A stretch of 64,000 bases of DNA, taken from the NCBI GenBank assembly GCA_019915135.1, contig JAHLMK010000001.1:248001-312000 (forward strand), read 5' to 3'. The stretch comes from Strobilurus pachycystidiatus (taxonomy: Eukaryota > Basidiomycota > Agaricomycetes > Agaricales > Physalacriaceae). Numbering within the stretch: position 1 is the first letter of the stretch; each line of letters begins with the position of its first letter. Of this stretch, positions 33,476 to 45,420 are shown one piece after another. The notes beneath the pieces are model-generated. The model saw only the letters and a program-made list of their open reading frames with translations. It was not told the DNA's origin and did not search any database. Made by a program: the position numbers and the translations under genes.

Positions 33476-34576
33476 CTCAGTAGATATTCCGTTGACCTAG
33501 ACTGACCCGTATTGACCTGGAAGGACTGAAGTCAATACTGTCAACCAAGGTCAATGGAGCTCAATGGAGGTCAAAAAATGACCGTCCCACAGACCTCAGT
33601 TGACACACATTGATATCGATTGACTTACATTGACATGCATTGACCTTTATTGACCCAGGCAGCTTCTGATCGTACCGGTCAATTCAGGTCATTCCAGGTC
33701 ACCATAGGTCAATGAAAATGGCATATATTGGTAGGAGCAAACAATACAAGGTACGATACGAAGGTCCATCTGATTCCGGCAAGTCACCCAAGACTCGGAA
33801 CGCAAAGACTAGATGACGAGAATCAGACGGTGTCATTTATAGAGCAAATTAGACACGTACAAGATAAGATTCCGCGAGGCTGACACGAGTACGCTCCGTG
33901 CACAGTTTTGAAGGAACGTGTCAGACGAGCATATGAGCTACACGTCGATGTACGCACCGGGCAAGGACTTCCAAGCGTCGACACATCGGGAGAGCACTGC
34001 AAAAGAAAGAGTCAGAGGATATGGTACAAACAATAAAATGTTGCGCACCGTCGCCACGCGCTATTGGTCTGCTGTCGCGGGTGATACGCGTCCAAAACTC
34101 TCCTCTATCATCGTGTTCGTTGCATAGCTGCGAGTCTTGGTTGCGCCATTGCTGGGGTCGCCTTTGCGCCTGCATCGTCATCGTGGGGATCGTCGTCGGT
34201 GCTTTCGTGAGCTTTGCTGGTGAAACTAGTACTGAACGGAGGCAGAATCCGGGCGCTGTCGGCCTTGGTCGCGTACACAGGGCGTGCGAAGGCGGTGCGG
34301 AGGCGTCGGGAGCTCTTGGAAGCGACAAAGAGGGGAGGGGCCGGAGGACAGAGGAGGGCAGATGGTGGGGAGAGAGAGAGAAGCAATGGCAACAAAAGCC
34401 CCGATGACGCGGCTTTTTAGCTTCGAAATCTCAAGCTTTTCAAGTCCGCTCAAGATCGGCTGTTTACAAGTACTTACGAGAAGCAGTCAATGAAGGTCAA
34501 TAGGTGGTCGATCGAGGTCAACTGAAGTCGCTGAAGGTCATCCACGTCAACAGAGGTCTACGGAATTTTTACTGAG
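33476..34576. mobile_element. 1.1-kb TIR element with TSD and TTGACC arrays
   Basis: Left TIR 33476-33498 and right TIR 34554-34576 match at about 20 of 23 positions (CTCAGTA-x-A-x-ATTCCGT-x-GACCT). The element is flanked by the direct repeat cttgagg (33469-33475 and 34577-34583), a 7-bp, possibly 8-bp, target-site duplication. Inside both ends is a run of TTGACC/GGTCAA motifs (about 33490-33720 and 34485-34560). No transposase frame is seen, so it is non-autonomous. A 7-8 bp TSD is compatible with a hAT-like mechanism, but the TIR sequence alone does not prove it. Confidence 0.8.
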
Positions 34577-34583
34577 CTTGAGG

Positions 34584-35493
34584 CCTTGAGGTGCTCACCA
34601 GAGTGGCAAGCAGAATTCGGGGGCAGACGCGCGGTCAGGAAAAAAAATACCCGTGGCACACTCGAGTCGTCAACGTCGCAACATGGAAGGAGAGGGAAAG
34701 GCGACTGCGGCAGACAGCGGAGTTTCATTTTTTTACTCAAGCCAACATGCACGTGATCGGATGACGCATGCTCGGCCCGGTCATTGTATTCGGCCTTGAA
34801 CGCTTTGAACCCTTCCTTGCTAGGCCCGCCTTACACTGCTCTGCCTCAAACGCACTGTCTAAATCTTGCCAACTAGGATTCAGTGTTTTATTTTGGTGCT
34901 GGATGCTGGCCATACTTTCTGCCTCTCCTCCAGTGTCAAAGTTGCCCCCTAGTGGGCCCTACACCTTGCGTATGTTGAGAGTCGACACTCGGAATGGTTC
35001 ACTTGCTTTTTAAACCAGGTACTTCGACGGAAATCGGAGATACAGTGAGTTGAACCTCAGTGCCACATCCTGTTTTCAAAACTTCTGACTCCACTGATAC
35101 AATGTATAGCGTGCACTTGTGGGCGCAAGACCGTTCGAGAGGATTAGTCGGGCCTTTCGGATTGGCCGCAGGCTTGGGTTTCAACTTACTGACTACTATC
35201 GTCATCTTTCTTCAAATATTGATACCTTTGAGCTACTTACAGCAATATGCATTACACATATTGAGGAATTATACCCGAATAACGTGACAATACTCAGTTT
35301 CTCTCGCTTATTTTGTGTATCCCGAATTACATGAAAAAAGCATGGAATTACTCAACCGTTACCTAGGGAGGGTTTTCCTGATGAAGCATCTCGTGTCCTT
35401 CGATACTGGCGAATGTGAATATGTGAAGAGTGAAAGGACATGACGTCAGAATCAATTCGAAATTTGAAAGTTCACGTTTTGCTTCCGACCGCC
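34584..35493. other. No supported gene
   Basis: Two hydrophobic plus-strand frames (34768-35013 and 35060-35287, the latter with LLTTIVIFLQILIPLSYLQQ) look membrane-like but do not splice to anything and resemble no family I know. Confidence 0.35.
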
Positions 35494-36951
35494 ATGTCCG
35501 TCGAAGGCTCTGCGACCGGCCCCGCCCCAATGGACGTTCCGACTGACGTGTATTTCAACATCCTCTCACGTATCAAAAAACCCACGTTTCTCTGGACGAC
35601 ATGCCGCGCCGTCTCTCGCCAATTTCGCGAAGCCGTTGATCTCGTCTTCTTGAGTCGCCATCTCCCGAAAACAACTCTCAGCACCGATTGTGGTGAGCGA
35701 CAAAAGCTCTATATACACATACCCCCTCTGACCCATTGGTTAGGAATGTTTTACGACGACAAGCACGGCAAGGTGTTTTTGTATCCGTTCTTCAAATTCG
35801 TGGGTATCGATCCCTCCGATCCAGAGATGGCCATTTTCGAGGACCAGGAGTGCCACGACGATTTCAAGCCGAAACTCGTCCGCAGACTCAAGGACAAATT
35901 TTCTGAAGAGTTTGGCAATGTATGCCACGCTCCCCGCATCTACATACAACTCCGGACCTACGTGAACGATACGCCAGTCTGCGACATGCGGCCCGATTGG
36001 GACAACCTTCGGGTTGCGGCGAACTGGAGGAAGATGTTCAGCGAGTTCTTCGCCGAGGAGAAGGCCTATGACCTGGCACTTGGGCGAAAGGTACGTCGGC
36101 TAGCACTTTTTCCGAAAGTCTCCAACGAAATACTCTAGACTGCCGCGTTGAAACCCGAAATTGCTGCTCGACGTGATGCACCTGGAGCGGACCTCATGGC
36201 CAATTTGGAATTCGTCTTTCACTCATTCGTGTCGTGTAACGATGATGCGAGAGAAGAGGTTCGTACTCGCCGCATCAAACGACACGTATGGGAACAAAGC
36301 AAAATCGAGTTGGACTATCCTGACAAGGCGGGGCTGCGGATGGTCAAGGACGCTCGTAATTCAGCCGGCTTTGGGGAGTACAGTGACGATGAAAAAGACG
36401 ACGAAAGGCGATCCAACGACGGAGGCGATGAGGAGGAAAGCAGCGAAGGAGGTGATGAGGAAGTAGGAACGTCAGACGATGGGGATGACGGTGAGGATGA
36501 CGACGAGGATGAAGATGAGGACGAGGATGATGAAGAAGGCGCAACCGGCGATGAGGATGAGGGCAGTGACGAAAGCGAAGAGAGCGACAGCCGCCACCGC
36601 GACCAACAAGATCGTCGCACACGCCGCCGCCAAGACGATATCCCCTTACCTGTTCGAAGGAATCCTCGCCGCAGCAAGACCCCGGCGACTCTTCCTCCAG
36701 ATCAATCCGCAACTCCAGCTGTGGCGCCATCTGGCTTCAGTTTCTCGTTCAGGTAGGCTGTTCTCATTATTTGGATGGTCCACGATTGACATTTCGTGCT
36801 GAAGCCCTCCTCCCGCGAGTCCCTCGTCGGTGCCGTCTTCCACGCAAAATCAAGCATCATCAGGCTTCAGCTTCTCATTCAAGTACGTGGCATAGTTCCG
36901 TCATTGCGACTCCTGGCTCACGCCAATCGATCTTCTAGACCGTCCTCGTAG
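35494..36951 (+). CDS. F-box-like protein with acidic tail
   Basis: N-terminal F-box-like segment: MDVPTDVYFNILSRIKKPTF followed by LWTTCRAVSRQFREAVDLV. Such domains link substrates to SCF ubiquitin ligases via Skp1. Exon 1 (35494 to about 36090) ends ALGRK. Exon 2 carries a helical region, then a long Asp/Glu-rich tract (about 36380-36590) and a basic segment (RRTRRRQDDIPLPVRRNPRR). The C-terminus has two copies of an SGFSFSF motif interrupted by short introns (36756-36805 region and 36882-36938), ending FKPSS. The motif copies lie at matching exon ends, suggesting local exon duplication. Substrates are unknown. Composition of the tail suggests nuclear location. Confidence 0.7.
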
Positions 36952-37926
36952 CCTGGTTGGTAGATGGAGAACCATGTAACAGAATGATCTCTTGCAATTA
37001 CGTCTGCCGATCCTACATACTCAAGTTCGTCTCTCGCTTTCACATCCTTCCATGCATTACACTAGAGATCATCAAATGCGTAAACGTCATTCTCTTCAGC
37101 GAATAACTCTTTGGTCACGGTGCGACCCAACTTGCACGCAAGATCTGCCTCTTCAAGCATGCGAATCACCCACTCGGTTTGCCCCAATGCCGCGCGAAAT
37201 CCAGCTTCGACGCATTCAGTGTGTCCTATGACTGGTCACTGGATGAGACGGGAGCACTCGCTGTTACGGATAGAAGGTGAAGTGCTTCGATGGAATATCT
37301 TCGCGGATGGATACTGGATGCGGTAGCGGCTGTAGTTGAGGAGGGAACCCGACGAAATGACTATAACACGTCCGCTTTCATGTCCTCAAGTTACTGTTAC
37401 TGATGCCAATGGAATGGTGGAACATAAAAGCGAGTTTCAGAAAGGCGCCCTTTGGCTCTTTCAACAGGCTAGTGGGCGTTCCTTGCATGGATTCCAATGC
37501 TCATCGATGAGGCAGTCATGGGCTGAGCTCGTCAACCTAGATCATCGCTACGGTCATCATCATTACCAGCGGAAATCACGAAATAATTGCCTTTCGACAC
37601 CGTGAAACCCAGACCCTCTTGATCTCCGACATCCTTTACGTGTCCAGAGATGCCAAATCGTCTCTCTTCAGGGATCCCTCCCACCTGAGGGTGCGCGTCG
37701 GGATAATGACATTGGCTGTTTGGGATACATACTCTAGAGCATGGTATCCCGTACTGATTGGGTGCATAGTCAAAAGATTTTTGAAATAGTTAGCGGACTA
37801 GTACATGCGCGCGGATACATTCATGAGAACCTGCACTCGTTCTACTATTCTCGTTCTACTAGTACTATTCATCGTTGTATATCATCGTTCAAGAAAAGCA
37901 TCAATGTGGGGCCTCGTAACAATTGT
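36952..37926 (+). other. Coding-like but unassigned stretch
   Basis: Plus-strand text in 37080-37740 reads as protein in pieces, for example LFGHGATQLARKICLFKHAN (about 37105-37165), MEYLRGWILDAVAAVVEEGT (about 37290-37350) and SGNHEIIAFRHRETQTLLIS (about 37568-37628). Frames change between them and stops intervene. It could be a multi-exon gene whose splice sites I could not fix, or a decayed one. No family recognised. Confidence 0.3.
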
Positions 37927-38939
37927 TCAGCGGCGGGCTTCGAACAAAAAACAAGGAATGAAGTCTCCGTAGGGTTCGGCTGGGAAGGTATCGTACGTTT
38001 CCGCCAACAAGTCGAGGCCAAGACCCTTGTACCAGTCGCGCTGCAGAGTCCGCGTCAAATTTTGATTGAATTTACCCAGACAAATACTTACATTCTCCGC
38101 ATTCTGAGTGGCTAGAGCAAACCGATTGTTGGCGTTGAAGGCCTGTTCAAAAACTCCAGGACAAGCGCTCCACTCTTGGCGACTAGAACGTACCTGCTCT
38201 CTCATCTTATTCATAAGAGACGTTCCTAGACCTCGACGCTGGAAGGGTGGGTCGGTCGCAATCATACTTACCCACCATGATTCAAAGAATATCTAAGGTG
38301 GTGTGAGAGAAACGCGACGACGGAACTCTGGCGAAGGACTCGGATGTACATTGGGTGCGGCACCATGGACAAATTTCTCGCTCTTATCATCGAGCTACAG
38401 CACCAATGCCGTGTCAGTCAAGTAGTGGAAGAGCAAAAATAAGCGTACCATGGCAAGCCACTCTTTATTTGCGTCGGACAGCCTGTCATAGAAGTCGGTG
38501 TATCCCAAGGCCCGTTGCTCCTCGCTGGTAAAATACCGCTTTGGTAAAGATTTATCCACAGTGTAAGTAGAACAGGTCGCACGTTATGAAGAGGCCCTTA
38601 TCAGGACCGAAGACGAGTGAGAAGGACCGAATAGTGCCCGAGCCTTCGACTCTTGCAGCATATATTTCACCGTCCAATGCGGTCGCACGAACAGCGGCGC
38701 GAACGTATGCGCGCATATTCTCGGGCTCGTTTGCGGTGACGCACTTGTACAGCAGATCTGGTAGGAGCGATGTATCGGATTCAGAGCTCCTTGGCCTCAT
38801 GGCACGCACCGCCATCGAAGGCTCTTGTCGCGACCTCGACTATTTCTTCGATCTCTGCATCTGACGGAGGGTCATGAAGTGAGTCTACCCATGATGATGC
38901 GCTTACTGGAAGGGGCCTTGAGTAGTCCCAACTTCATCC
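37927..38939 (-). CDS. GNAT-family N-acetyltransferase
   Basis: Acetyl-CoA-dependent N-acyltransferase of unknown substrate. Exons in phase on the minus strand encode PPSDAEIEEIVEVATRAFDG, then DLLYKCVTANEPENMRAYVR, LVFGPDKGLFITTEEQRALG then YTDFYDRL, FFESWWVSMIATDPPFQRRGLGTSLM, AFNANNRFALATQNAEN and RDWYKGLGLDLLAETYD, ending CFLFEARR. The acetyl-CoA pyrophosphate loop is QRRGLG (Q-x-x-G-x-G). The arrangement, with WWVSMIATDP before the loop and ATQNAEN after it, is typical of fungal GNAT proteins. The very N-terminus is unresolved: ATG 38939 requires an implausibly short 22-nt intron to join the next exon, so the true start may lie elsewhere. Confidence 0.75.
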
Positions 38940-39848
38940 TCGTGTCACCTGGGTACCCTGTGGATGTTAACTGACGGTAATGAAGCAGTCACAGTCGGTG
39001 GTCAAGGGGATCGAGGCTTTCTCACCATACCTACATATATACGACGGGGAAAATTCAATTCGTGTGTACGAGCACCCACTGAGAAGGACTGAGATGACCG
39101 GTTACCATGTGGATGGATCTAGACGAAAAAGGTAGAACGTTTTGAAGTACTCATACTTACCTCCAGATGTGTTCTCTATGAGAGGGGTGGTCAGCATGGT
39201 ATGGTCGGCCAATAATAGGATGATTTGGTGAGACCCGTCACAAATGCAGGTCCAAGTTCAACAAGTTCGGGCGGGCCATGGTGTCGGTGTGTACATCATA
39301 TGCCGGTCCCCGCAATGGCGACATAACGTTGGTGCACCAGTTTCAACACGCTCTCACGCGCATTCCTGTCATCGAGTGGGGATGCCAGGCTGAGATCAAT
39401 TTGCAGCGTTCGTGGTCGGAGATCAAAAGGTGTATGTCGCCAATTTAGGCAATCCCGCATTTCCGCTTGGACCCGACCGCCATGAGAACACAAACATTAC
39501 TGCATTCTCGAGCACAACGTCAACGACGACTGACGCATCTTGAGCCGCCGATATGACTCAAACACTAGCTACTACGACTACGACCATCACCGCTACGGCT
39601 ACACTACGCGCCTACTGCGCCTACTTGTCCCTCGCAACTTCGGGCGCTGCGCGGAGCGCCCTTCGATCGTCAATCAGTTCGTTCCAGGCCATGCTTTCGG
39701 CCGATAAATAGGGAGGTGGGAGAGGGCGGAAACGGTGAAAATGAGAAGCAGAGAGCAAGCGGAAAGCATAGGAAGGAGACGAGAATGGTATGTGGCATAC
39801 GAGCAATATTGTGGCGGAAGCTGACCACCGACAGATGGCAGGTCGCGG
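38940..39848. other. No gene seen
   Basis: Intergenic DNA between the GNAT and cyclin genes; no supported frame. Confidence 0.4.
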
Positions 39849-41373
39849 CTACGGGTCCAGATGAAAATCGGCCCAGGAGTGTGTGGCGACTCGCAGAGGA
39901 CGCCCGATTATCTCGTCGTCGTCGGCGCCCAGCTCCTTGGTGACAGCCCGTTCCCATGGAACACCCCCGACGGCAAACGAATCCAACCGCGCCCAGGGTA
40001 GCGTCGACGCCGTCTTGCGCTCGTACCCGCCAGCACGCCGATTGGCTCCCACAGATTCGGCCTCCTGGTCCTGGTCCTGTTGGCATGAACGCCGCCACTC
40101 CTCGACGTTTCTCGCCACTGCTGCCTGGCTGATATCGAGGTCCTCCTGCCGCACAATGCGCGGTTCGCCACCCTCCTTCCTGATCGCAGTTCCCCCTAAA
40201 GCCAACAGAAGCGCTTCCATCTTTTCCCGGTTCACCGCCACAGTAGTTTCCCTCAGAGGAATTCCCGGCGGCGCAGGGAGCTTCTTGCCATCCAACCATT
40301 CCTGGACAGAACGCGTTGCATTTCGTTTCATCCCCATACCGCCCGCCGCCTCCTGCAACGTCATCAACGCCTTGGCCCAATCACCCCGCTTGATGTTCAT
40401 CTTGTACCCCACGACGTCCATCGCCATTGCCTCGAGCACCCACAAGTCACCGATATCCATCTCCTTGTCCATGCGAATGACTTTCCAAGCTTCCGTGAAG
40501 GGCTGATAATCGGACTGCTTCCAGGCAAGGGTGCACACCAGGACAAAAGCGCGACGCATGGTACGAATGTTGACAGGACGGGGCGTAGACCGGGGGAAAA
40601 GACGAAGGAGGTAGATGAGAGCGTATATGAGGCCTGTGTCCGCGAAGCCGTTGAAGAACATCCCAGGGATTTTGAATGAGTTGATGGTGGAGAAGATGAA
40701 GTCGGCGAGCTCGTCACACGTTTCGGTGTCGACGAAGGATGTGGCACTGTCTCAAATCTGTGTGAGTGGACATTGTTTGATTCATCCAACGAATAACTCA
40801 CGAGGATCCAGACAATGTAGCGAATAGTACTGTTGCGATAAAGTAACAATAATTGACTGGTCCGACTCTTGGGAGGTTCAGAATACGAAGGGATCGGGCG
40901 ACGGGTGCAGGCACAGGCCTAGGCGAGAGTGGTGGCCGCTTGAATGCGGCGGGCGTTGGCAAGCCCTGTGGCGCAGTGATGCGCACTGGGTTGGGTGCCC
41001 AAAGGCCCTCAACGACACTGCAGGTGGCTTTTGGTATGTCGACATTGGCCTCTCTTGACTTTGTATCGAAGAGAGTCGTCTCCGGTTCCTTGGGCTCGAA
41101 CCGACTGGCGTCGTCGCGTCGGCTTGTGAAGCCACGCCGTTCAATGGCCGTAAAACATGCGTCGGCGACGTGCACTGGGGCATGGCGCATGTCGTGCTTG
41201 GTCGTGGCGTCGTAATGCTGTTGAGCACAAGGGAGCGCGATATATCCAGAGTCGTCGTCTGGCGTCTCGGGGAGATCGTCTGAGGCCGTGGATGTGGGTG
41301 AAGGCGTGGCGAATGTTGTGAAGAACGCGGTGGACGACGCGAAGATGGCTGTGAGGTCGGTCATGGAGAACAT
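39849..41373 (-). CDS. PHO80-type cyclin
   Basis: Cyclin-like regulatory subunit for a cyclin-dependent kinase. Two exons, 41373-40802 and 40746-39849, are joined by a 55-nt intron in phase. The cyclin core follows a variable N-terminus: LPRVGPVNYCYFIATVLFAT, then SFVDTETCDELADFIFSTIN, MFFNGFADTGLIYALIYLLRL, RRAFVLVCTLAWKQSDYQPF and MDIGDLWVLEAMAMDVVGYK. The long tail after the cyclin fold is low-complexity and ends ADFHLDP. The KQSD...MD-x-x-D-x-x-x-LE pattern is typical of fungal Pcl/Pho80 cyclins, some of which act in phosphate signalling. The specific kinase partner cannot be told from sequence. Confidence 0.85.
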
Positions 41374-42122
41374 TGCGATTGAGGCGTTCGTAAGTCCTCG
41401 GAGCCGCTAAGCTGGTGTCGATTGGAAAGCTGGTGGCTTGGGATTGCTGGGTGCTGGTAGGGGTGGTACCGAAGATACCCTCAATGGATAGCCGTCGCTG
41501 CTATTATGAACGTCTCTTGGACCACCGCGAATTGCTATAAACCGTCAACAAAGGGTATCTCGAATTTCAAATTGTGGATTTGATCGTCTCGATCGTCCCT
41601 TTGCTAGTAGTGTTTGTCCTCTCGGCGGTCAATTGTCTGGAGACAATTGGAGGATAAGGACATCGATGTGGACCGTTATATAACTGTGGCCTTGGATGAA
41701 TGGCTGTGGAGACGTATTGATACCTGCCTTATTTAGCATCGTTGCAGGGTTGGGTGGGGGCGTGGCCACCACATTGTGGTCCGGGCTGTGCAGAGTCGGC
41801 CAGTCGGGGCTGCTGAGAGCGGGCAGCGTTTCTTCTCCGATGAGGTGGAAGGTCGAGCGAAGAATGAACTCGAAGCACGGCTAGCCAGTTGGGAGTCCCG
41901 AGTTTCCCATAACTCACCTCATACTTACTGGCCAAGTTGTGATTCTCATACTTCTTACCTATAGGCGACATAAAATCAACGCGAGTCTGAGAGTGCCTGA
42001 TCTGCACTACATAGCTCTTCGTCGAAAGTCATTGACACTTCCTTGCCCTGCTCATGGCGATGCACTGTTCGGACCGATCATCCGCATCTTTCCCTTCCTC
42101 CATCAACAGCAAGACGGCAAGT
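41374..42122. other. Intergenic between divergent genes
   Basis: 5' flanks of the cyclin (minus) and the hydrolase (plus). No supported frame. Confidence 0.4.
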
Positions 42123-43362
42123 ATGAGCGAACGACGTGACGAGGATTATGCACCCTCTGGAATTCTTTCGAAGGTGAGAAGGAGTCGCGTACTTAGCTCA
42201 GGCAACATGCACGCTTACCAGACAACAGCTACTTTTGCATGGACAGTACTTTTGCGTCTACCCTGCTGCTTGGGACTCAGAGGAAGAACGCCGCCTAGGT
42301 GCGCCCGCTGGTGCACCGCCAACATCCTTGACTTACTCCCGGTCTCTCGTTGAGATGTGGATCCACTACTTGCGACTCTCGGCGACATAGAAGTGGATGT
42401 ACGGACCTCTGACCGCCTGACACTGAAATGTTATCTTATGAGACAGGTGCAGTCTTCGTTCTGTCTCCGTCCGCACCGCTGACGATGCTTATCAGACTAA
42501 ACTGCCCACCGCACGAGGAACGATTATCTTATTTCACGGAAACGGTTATCACAGTTGGTGTTATATATCATGCGGATACTTGCTGCAGAAGATGGGGTTC
42601 AACGCGCTCATGGTATCATATCGAGGGTACGACTGTCTTGCTTGGTGATGTCAAGGCAGTGCGTGATATCACTGCACAGATACGGCGCGTCGCAAGGAAA
42701 ACCATCCGAACGTGGACTGAGACGCGACGCGCAGGCCGCTTTGGATTATGTGCTTGCCGATGAGTCGCTCGGTAGTGTGCCTACTGTAAGCCCAGCGTCA
42801 ATATTGTTCCCAGTACTTATCTGCGAACAATCACTTAGATTCTTCACGGACATTCCCTCGGCGGTGCAGTCGCCATCGATCTTGCCAGTCGAAATCCCAA
42901 TAAGGTGGCGACCTCTGCGTGCTTATCTATCGCTTTCTCATAGCGTCTCAGATTCACGCCGTCATGCTCGAAAACACGTTCCTCTCAATACCCAAGGTCG
43001 CCAAGGCGCTCCCGCTCGTTAGGCACCTCACGTTTTTTATACACCAACGCTGGAACTCCGCGGCGAAAGTACCCAAGATCTTGCGTACGACACCGATATT
43101 ATTTCTGAGCGGACATCAAGACACCGTCGCGCCGGAGAGTCATATGTTCGGGTTGAGGGACATCGCGGCGACGAGGGACTCAGAGTCGAAAGCTGACCTG
43201 TTGGATATGTTTGAGAGTTTCCCGAAAGGAACACATGGTGAGTGCGTACCTTTCATCGCGTGAAGTTTTACTGACGATGTACCAGCGGATACATGGCAGC
43301 AGCCTAATTACTTCGCAACGATTGATAAATTTCTGAAGAATATACCCGCGCCGGTCGTTTGA
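42123..43362 (+). CDS. BEM46-like alpha/beta hydrolase
   Basis: Serine hydrolase of the BEM46/ABHD13 family, usually membrane-associated in fungi. Exons join in phase from MSERRDEDYAPSGILSK through LLLHGQYFCVYPAAWDSEEERR and DIEVDVRTSDRLTLKCYL. Then come TIILFHGNG (oxyanion region), FNALMVSYRGYGASQGKPSE, GLRRDAQAALDYVL, the nucleophile elbow ILHGHSLGGAVAIDLASRNP, PILFLSGHQDTVAP (acidic residue) and FPKGTHADTW (His). The triad Ser-Asp-His is thus complete. The gene ends KFLKNIPAPVV. The family usually has one N-terminal membrane helix; I do not see a clear one, so an upstream exon may be missing from this model. Substrate unknown. Confidence 0.8.
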
Positions 43363-44062
43363 ATCGTCCTCTGTGTTTGTCGCGTTCCATACTGTAACTC
43401 ATAATCTATAGTAGAACTGAGCTATCCCTCTAAAGGTCCAGCGCACTCTTGGGCCCAGACCAAGAGGTATGCCAACAGGTTGGGAAGGCGCGGCGCAGAG
43501 GAATTCCTGTCCTGGAGCGCAGTCGAGTAGCAGGGAGCATCGGGCGGACTCACCGCAAGTCATCATGACGTGTCCGGTGCACCCGAAGGTCGATGGTATG
43601 GATCACGCTTTACGCCAAAAACCGGTACGAGACCCCTTCAGTCCGCCAGAAGGGCCGAGCCAATGGTGCTGCGCGGTCATGAAGCATGAGAAGGACTCCC
43701 TTGCTGTAGTACTGCTGGTTACAGTCGTTATGGATGTTGACCAACATGGTCCGAGTCGAAGGTAGTTGTCCGTTCCGATGAATTTCATTCTACACTTGCG
43801 ACGAGAACTTGACGTTTGGCTGTCTGATACTTCGAACCCTCAAATCCGATGCTTATCTGTCTGCTCTAACAGTAATACGACGATGAACTACATCTTACAT
43901 CCACGAACTAGTATAAGACGGTCGACCTGTCACCTCGGTGAAGACTACAAAACGAAGAAAAGAAGATACAATTTCGACCCTCAGCAAACTCATGACGACC
44001 TAGCCGCCCCTTTCATGCCGTCAGTCTAACGCTAAGGATAACCCCAACCAAAGTGAATTAAC
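43363..44062. other. No gene seen
   Basis: Intergenic; no frame with family similarity. Confidence 0.4.
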
Positions 44063-44464
44063 TCACCAATACCGCTTGAACCCGCGCAACGCCCGCACAA
44101 TCCTCCGCTTGGCACTCCTGCTCCAGTTGCGCCTCTTGGCCACCAGACTCTTGGTGCTCATACTGAATGCGTGCGTTGGTGCAGGCGAAAACCCGCGCAT
44201 AAAATCCATTGGTTCCTCCCTTGTAGTTCCAGGTATGATGTACGCCTTGAGATCGCGAAAGCTGCGTTTCCGTTCCGGCCAGTTGGTTGATGTGCTGGAT
44301 GCTCGCATAGTGAAGCTGGACGGTGGGGGCGATGTAGGCGCGGACGCGGCAAGAACGGGAAACGAGTCATACGACGACATTACCTGAGTAGGTAACATAA
44401 ATGCTGTCAGTCGGTCGACAGCACGCGACGAACAGGATATACGCACTGGCGCAAAACTACGCAT
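44063..44464 (-). CDS. Small basic hypothetical protein
   Basis: Starts MRSFAP at 44464. A 63-nt stop-free stretch (gtgcgt...cag, about 44446-44384) is probably an intron joining to VMSSYDSFPVLAASAP. It continues with Ser/Thr-rich sequence, DLKAYIIPGTTREEPMDFMR, and a strongly basic end KRRNWSRSAKRRIVRALRG. The last codons overlap a possible donor (ATTG|GTGAGT), so another short exon may follow. No family recognised. Confidence 0.45.
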   Translation of the reverse strand: MRSFAPVRISCSSRAVDRLTAFMLPTQVMSSYDSFPVLAASAPTSPPPSSFTMRASSTSTNWPERKRSFRDLKAYIIPGTTREEPMDFMRGFSPAPTHAFSMSTKSLVAKRRNWSRSAKRRIVRALRGFKRYW

Positions 44465-45420
44465 GGTACTGTATGGATTGGGATGTGAGTCGGTGGTGCC
44501 CTCCTGGGACGAGTTGTTCGTTTACATTTCATCGTGTATCAGACCACAACTGACATACCTCGATTAGATCAACGTCATTATCACTTCCATACACATAGCC
44601 CGAGCCGTATGGATGGTTGATCCTCCCTTTCCTTTCTGTCGGCCCTGAAGACAAGCGGGGAGGAAGAGCGGTCGGGCTCAGAAGCATTGCGGTTGTACTG
44701 TCATGAAGGAGTGGGAAGAGACGAGACTGTAAACAGTGACAGTGGACGGTGAGAAAAAGAACGGGGCTGCGTGTGATACATCAATCACGGGTAGGAGACA
44801 TATTGATGATTGATGCCGCCATCGCCTGGTCCCGCTCGGAGTAATGCCTCGGAGGATCCTTGACCTAAATACTAAAATAGAGTTGGATCCGAGTGCCAAG
44901 AGTCTTCATGTGAGCTCTCGTGGCAACCATGTGAGAGCGTGGAGACCCAACTACTTCCTCATTTACCTAGGACTGACAGGGTGCGATGGACGAGGCTGAG
45001 AAAGCGAGTTGTCTGAGCATATCGGTATGTAGCGCATCAATACCTTGGATCTGAGCAGTGAGTACTAAGTGCCTTCATTCGGTCTGAAGTGTGGATAGAT
45101 AATCATTGCCGAGGAGTCGGTGATAGGTTCGCGTCGTTCAAGTTGTCTGCCCATGGGAAACTGCGGCACGTAATGTCTCGTCTTTGCCTTTTGGCGCTGC
45201 CGAGTAGGAATGATCGGCACAAATGGCTCGGACATCATCGTTGAAGAGAATACGATGCGATGCTACTGGACGAATGATGATCCCTGGTACACTCGTCTAT
45301 GCTACTAGTCCTTCCGGCTGATCAGACGGTAATCCCTGCCACTTCTCCTCGCACATTCTGTTTGCCTGTAGTACCGCCAGCGGTCGCGGGCTCACTGTCA
45401 CGAAGCACGCGATCGGAGAC
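44465..45420. other. No gene seen
   Basis: Intergenic DNA between the basic-protein gene and the DUF6534 gene; no supported frame. Confidence 0.35.

Noticed and set aside
36315..36730. Poly-Ser and His/Arg-rich minus-strand ORFs
   Set aside because: Antisense of the acidic tract of the F-box-like gene.
39883..40506. 207-residue plus-strand ORF
   Set aside because: Antisense of the cyclin exon, which has clear family motifs.
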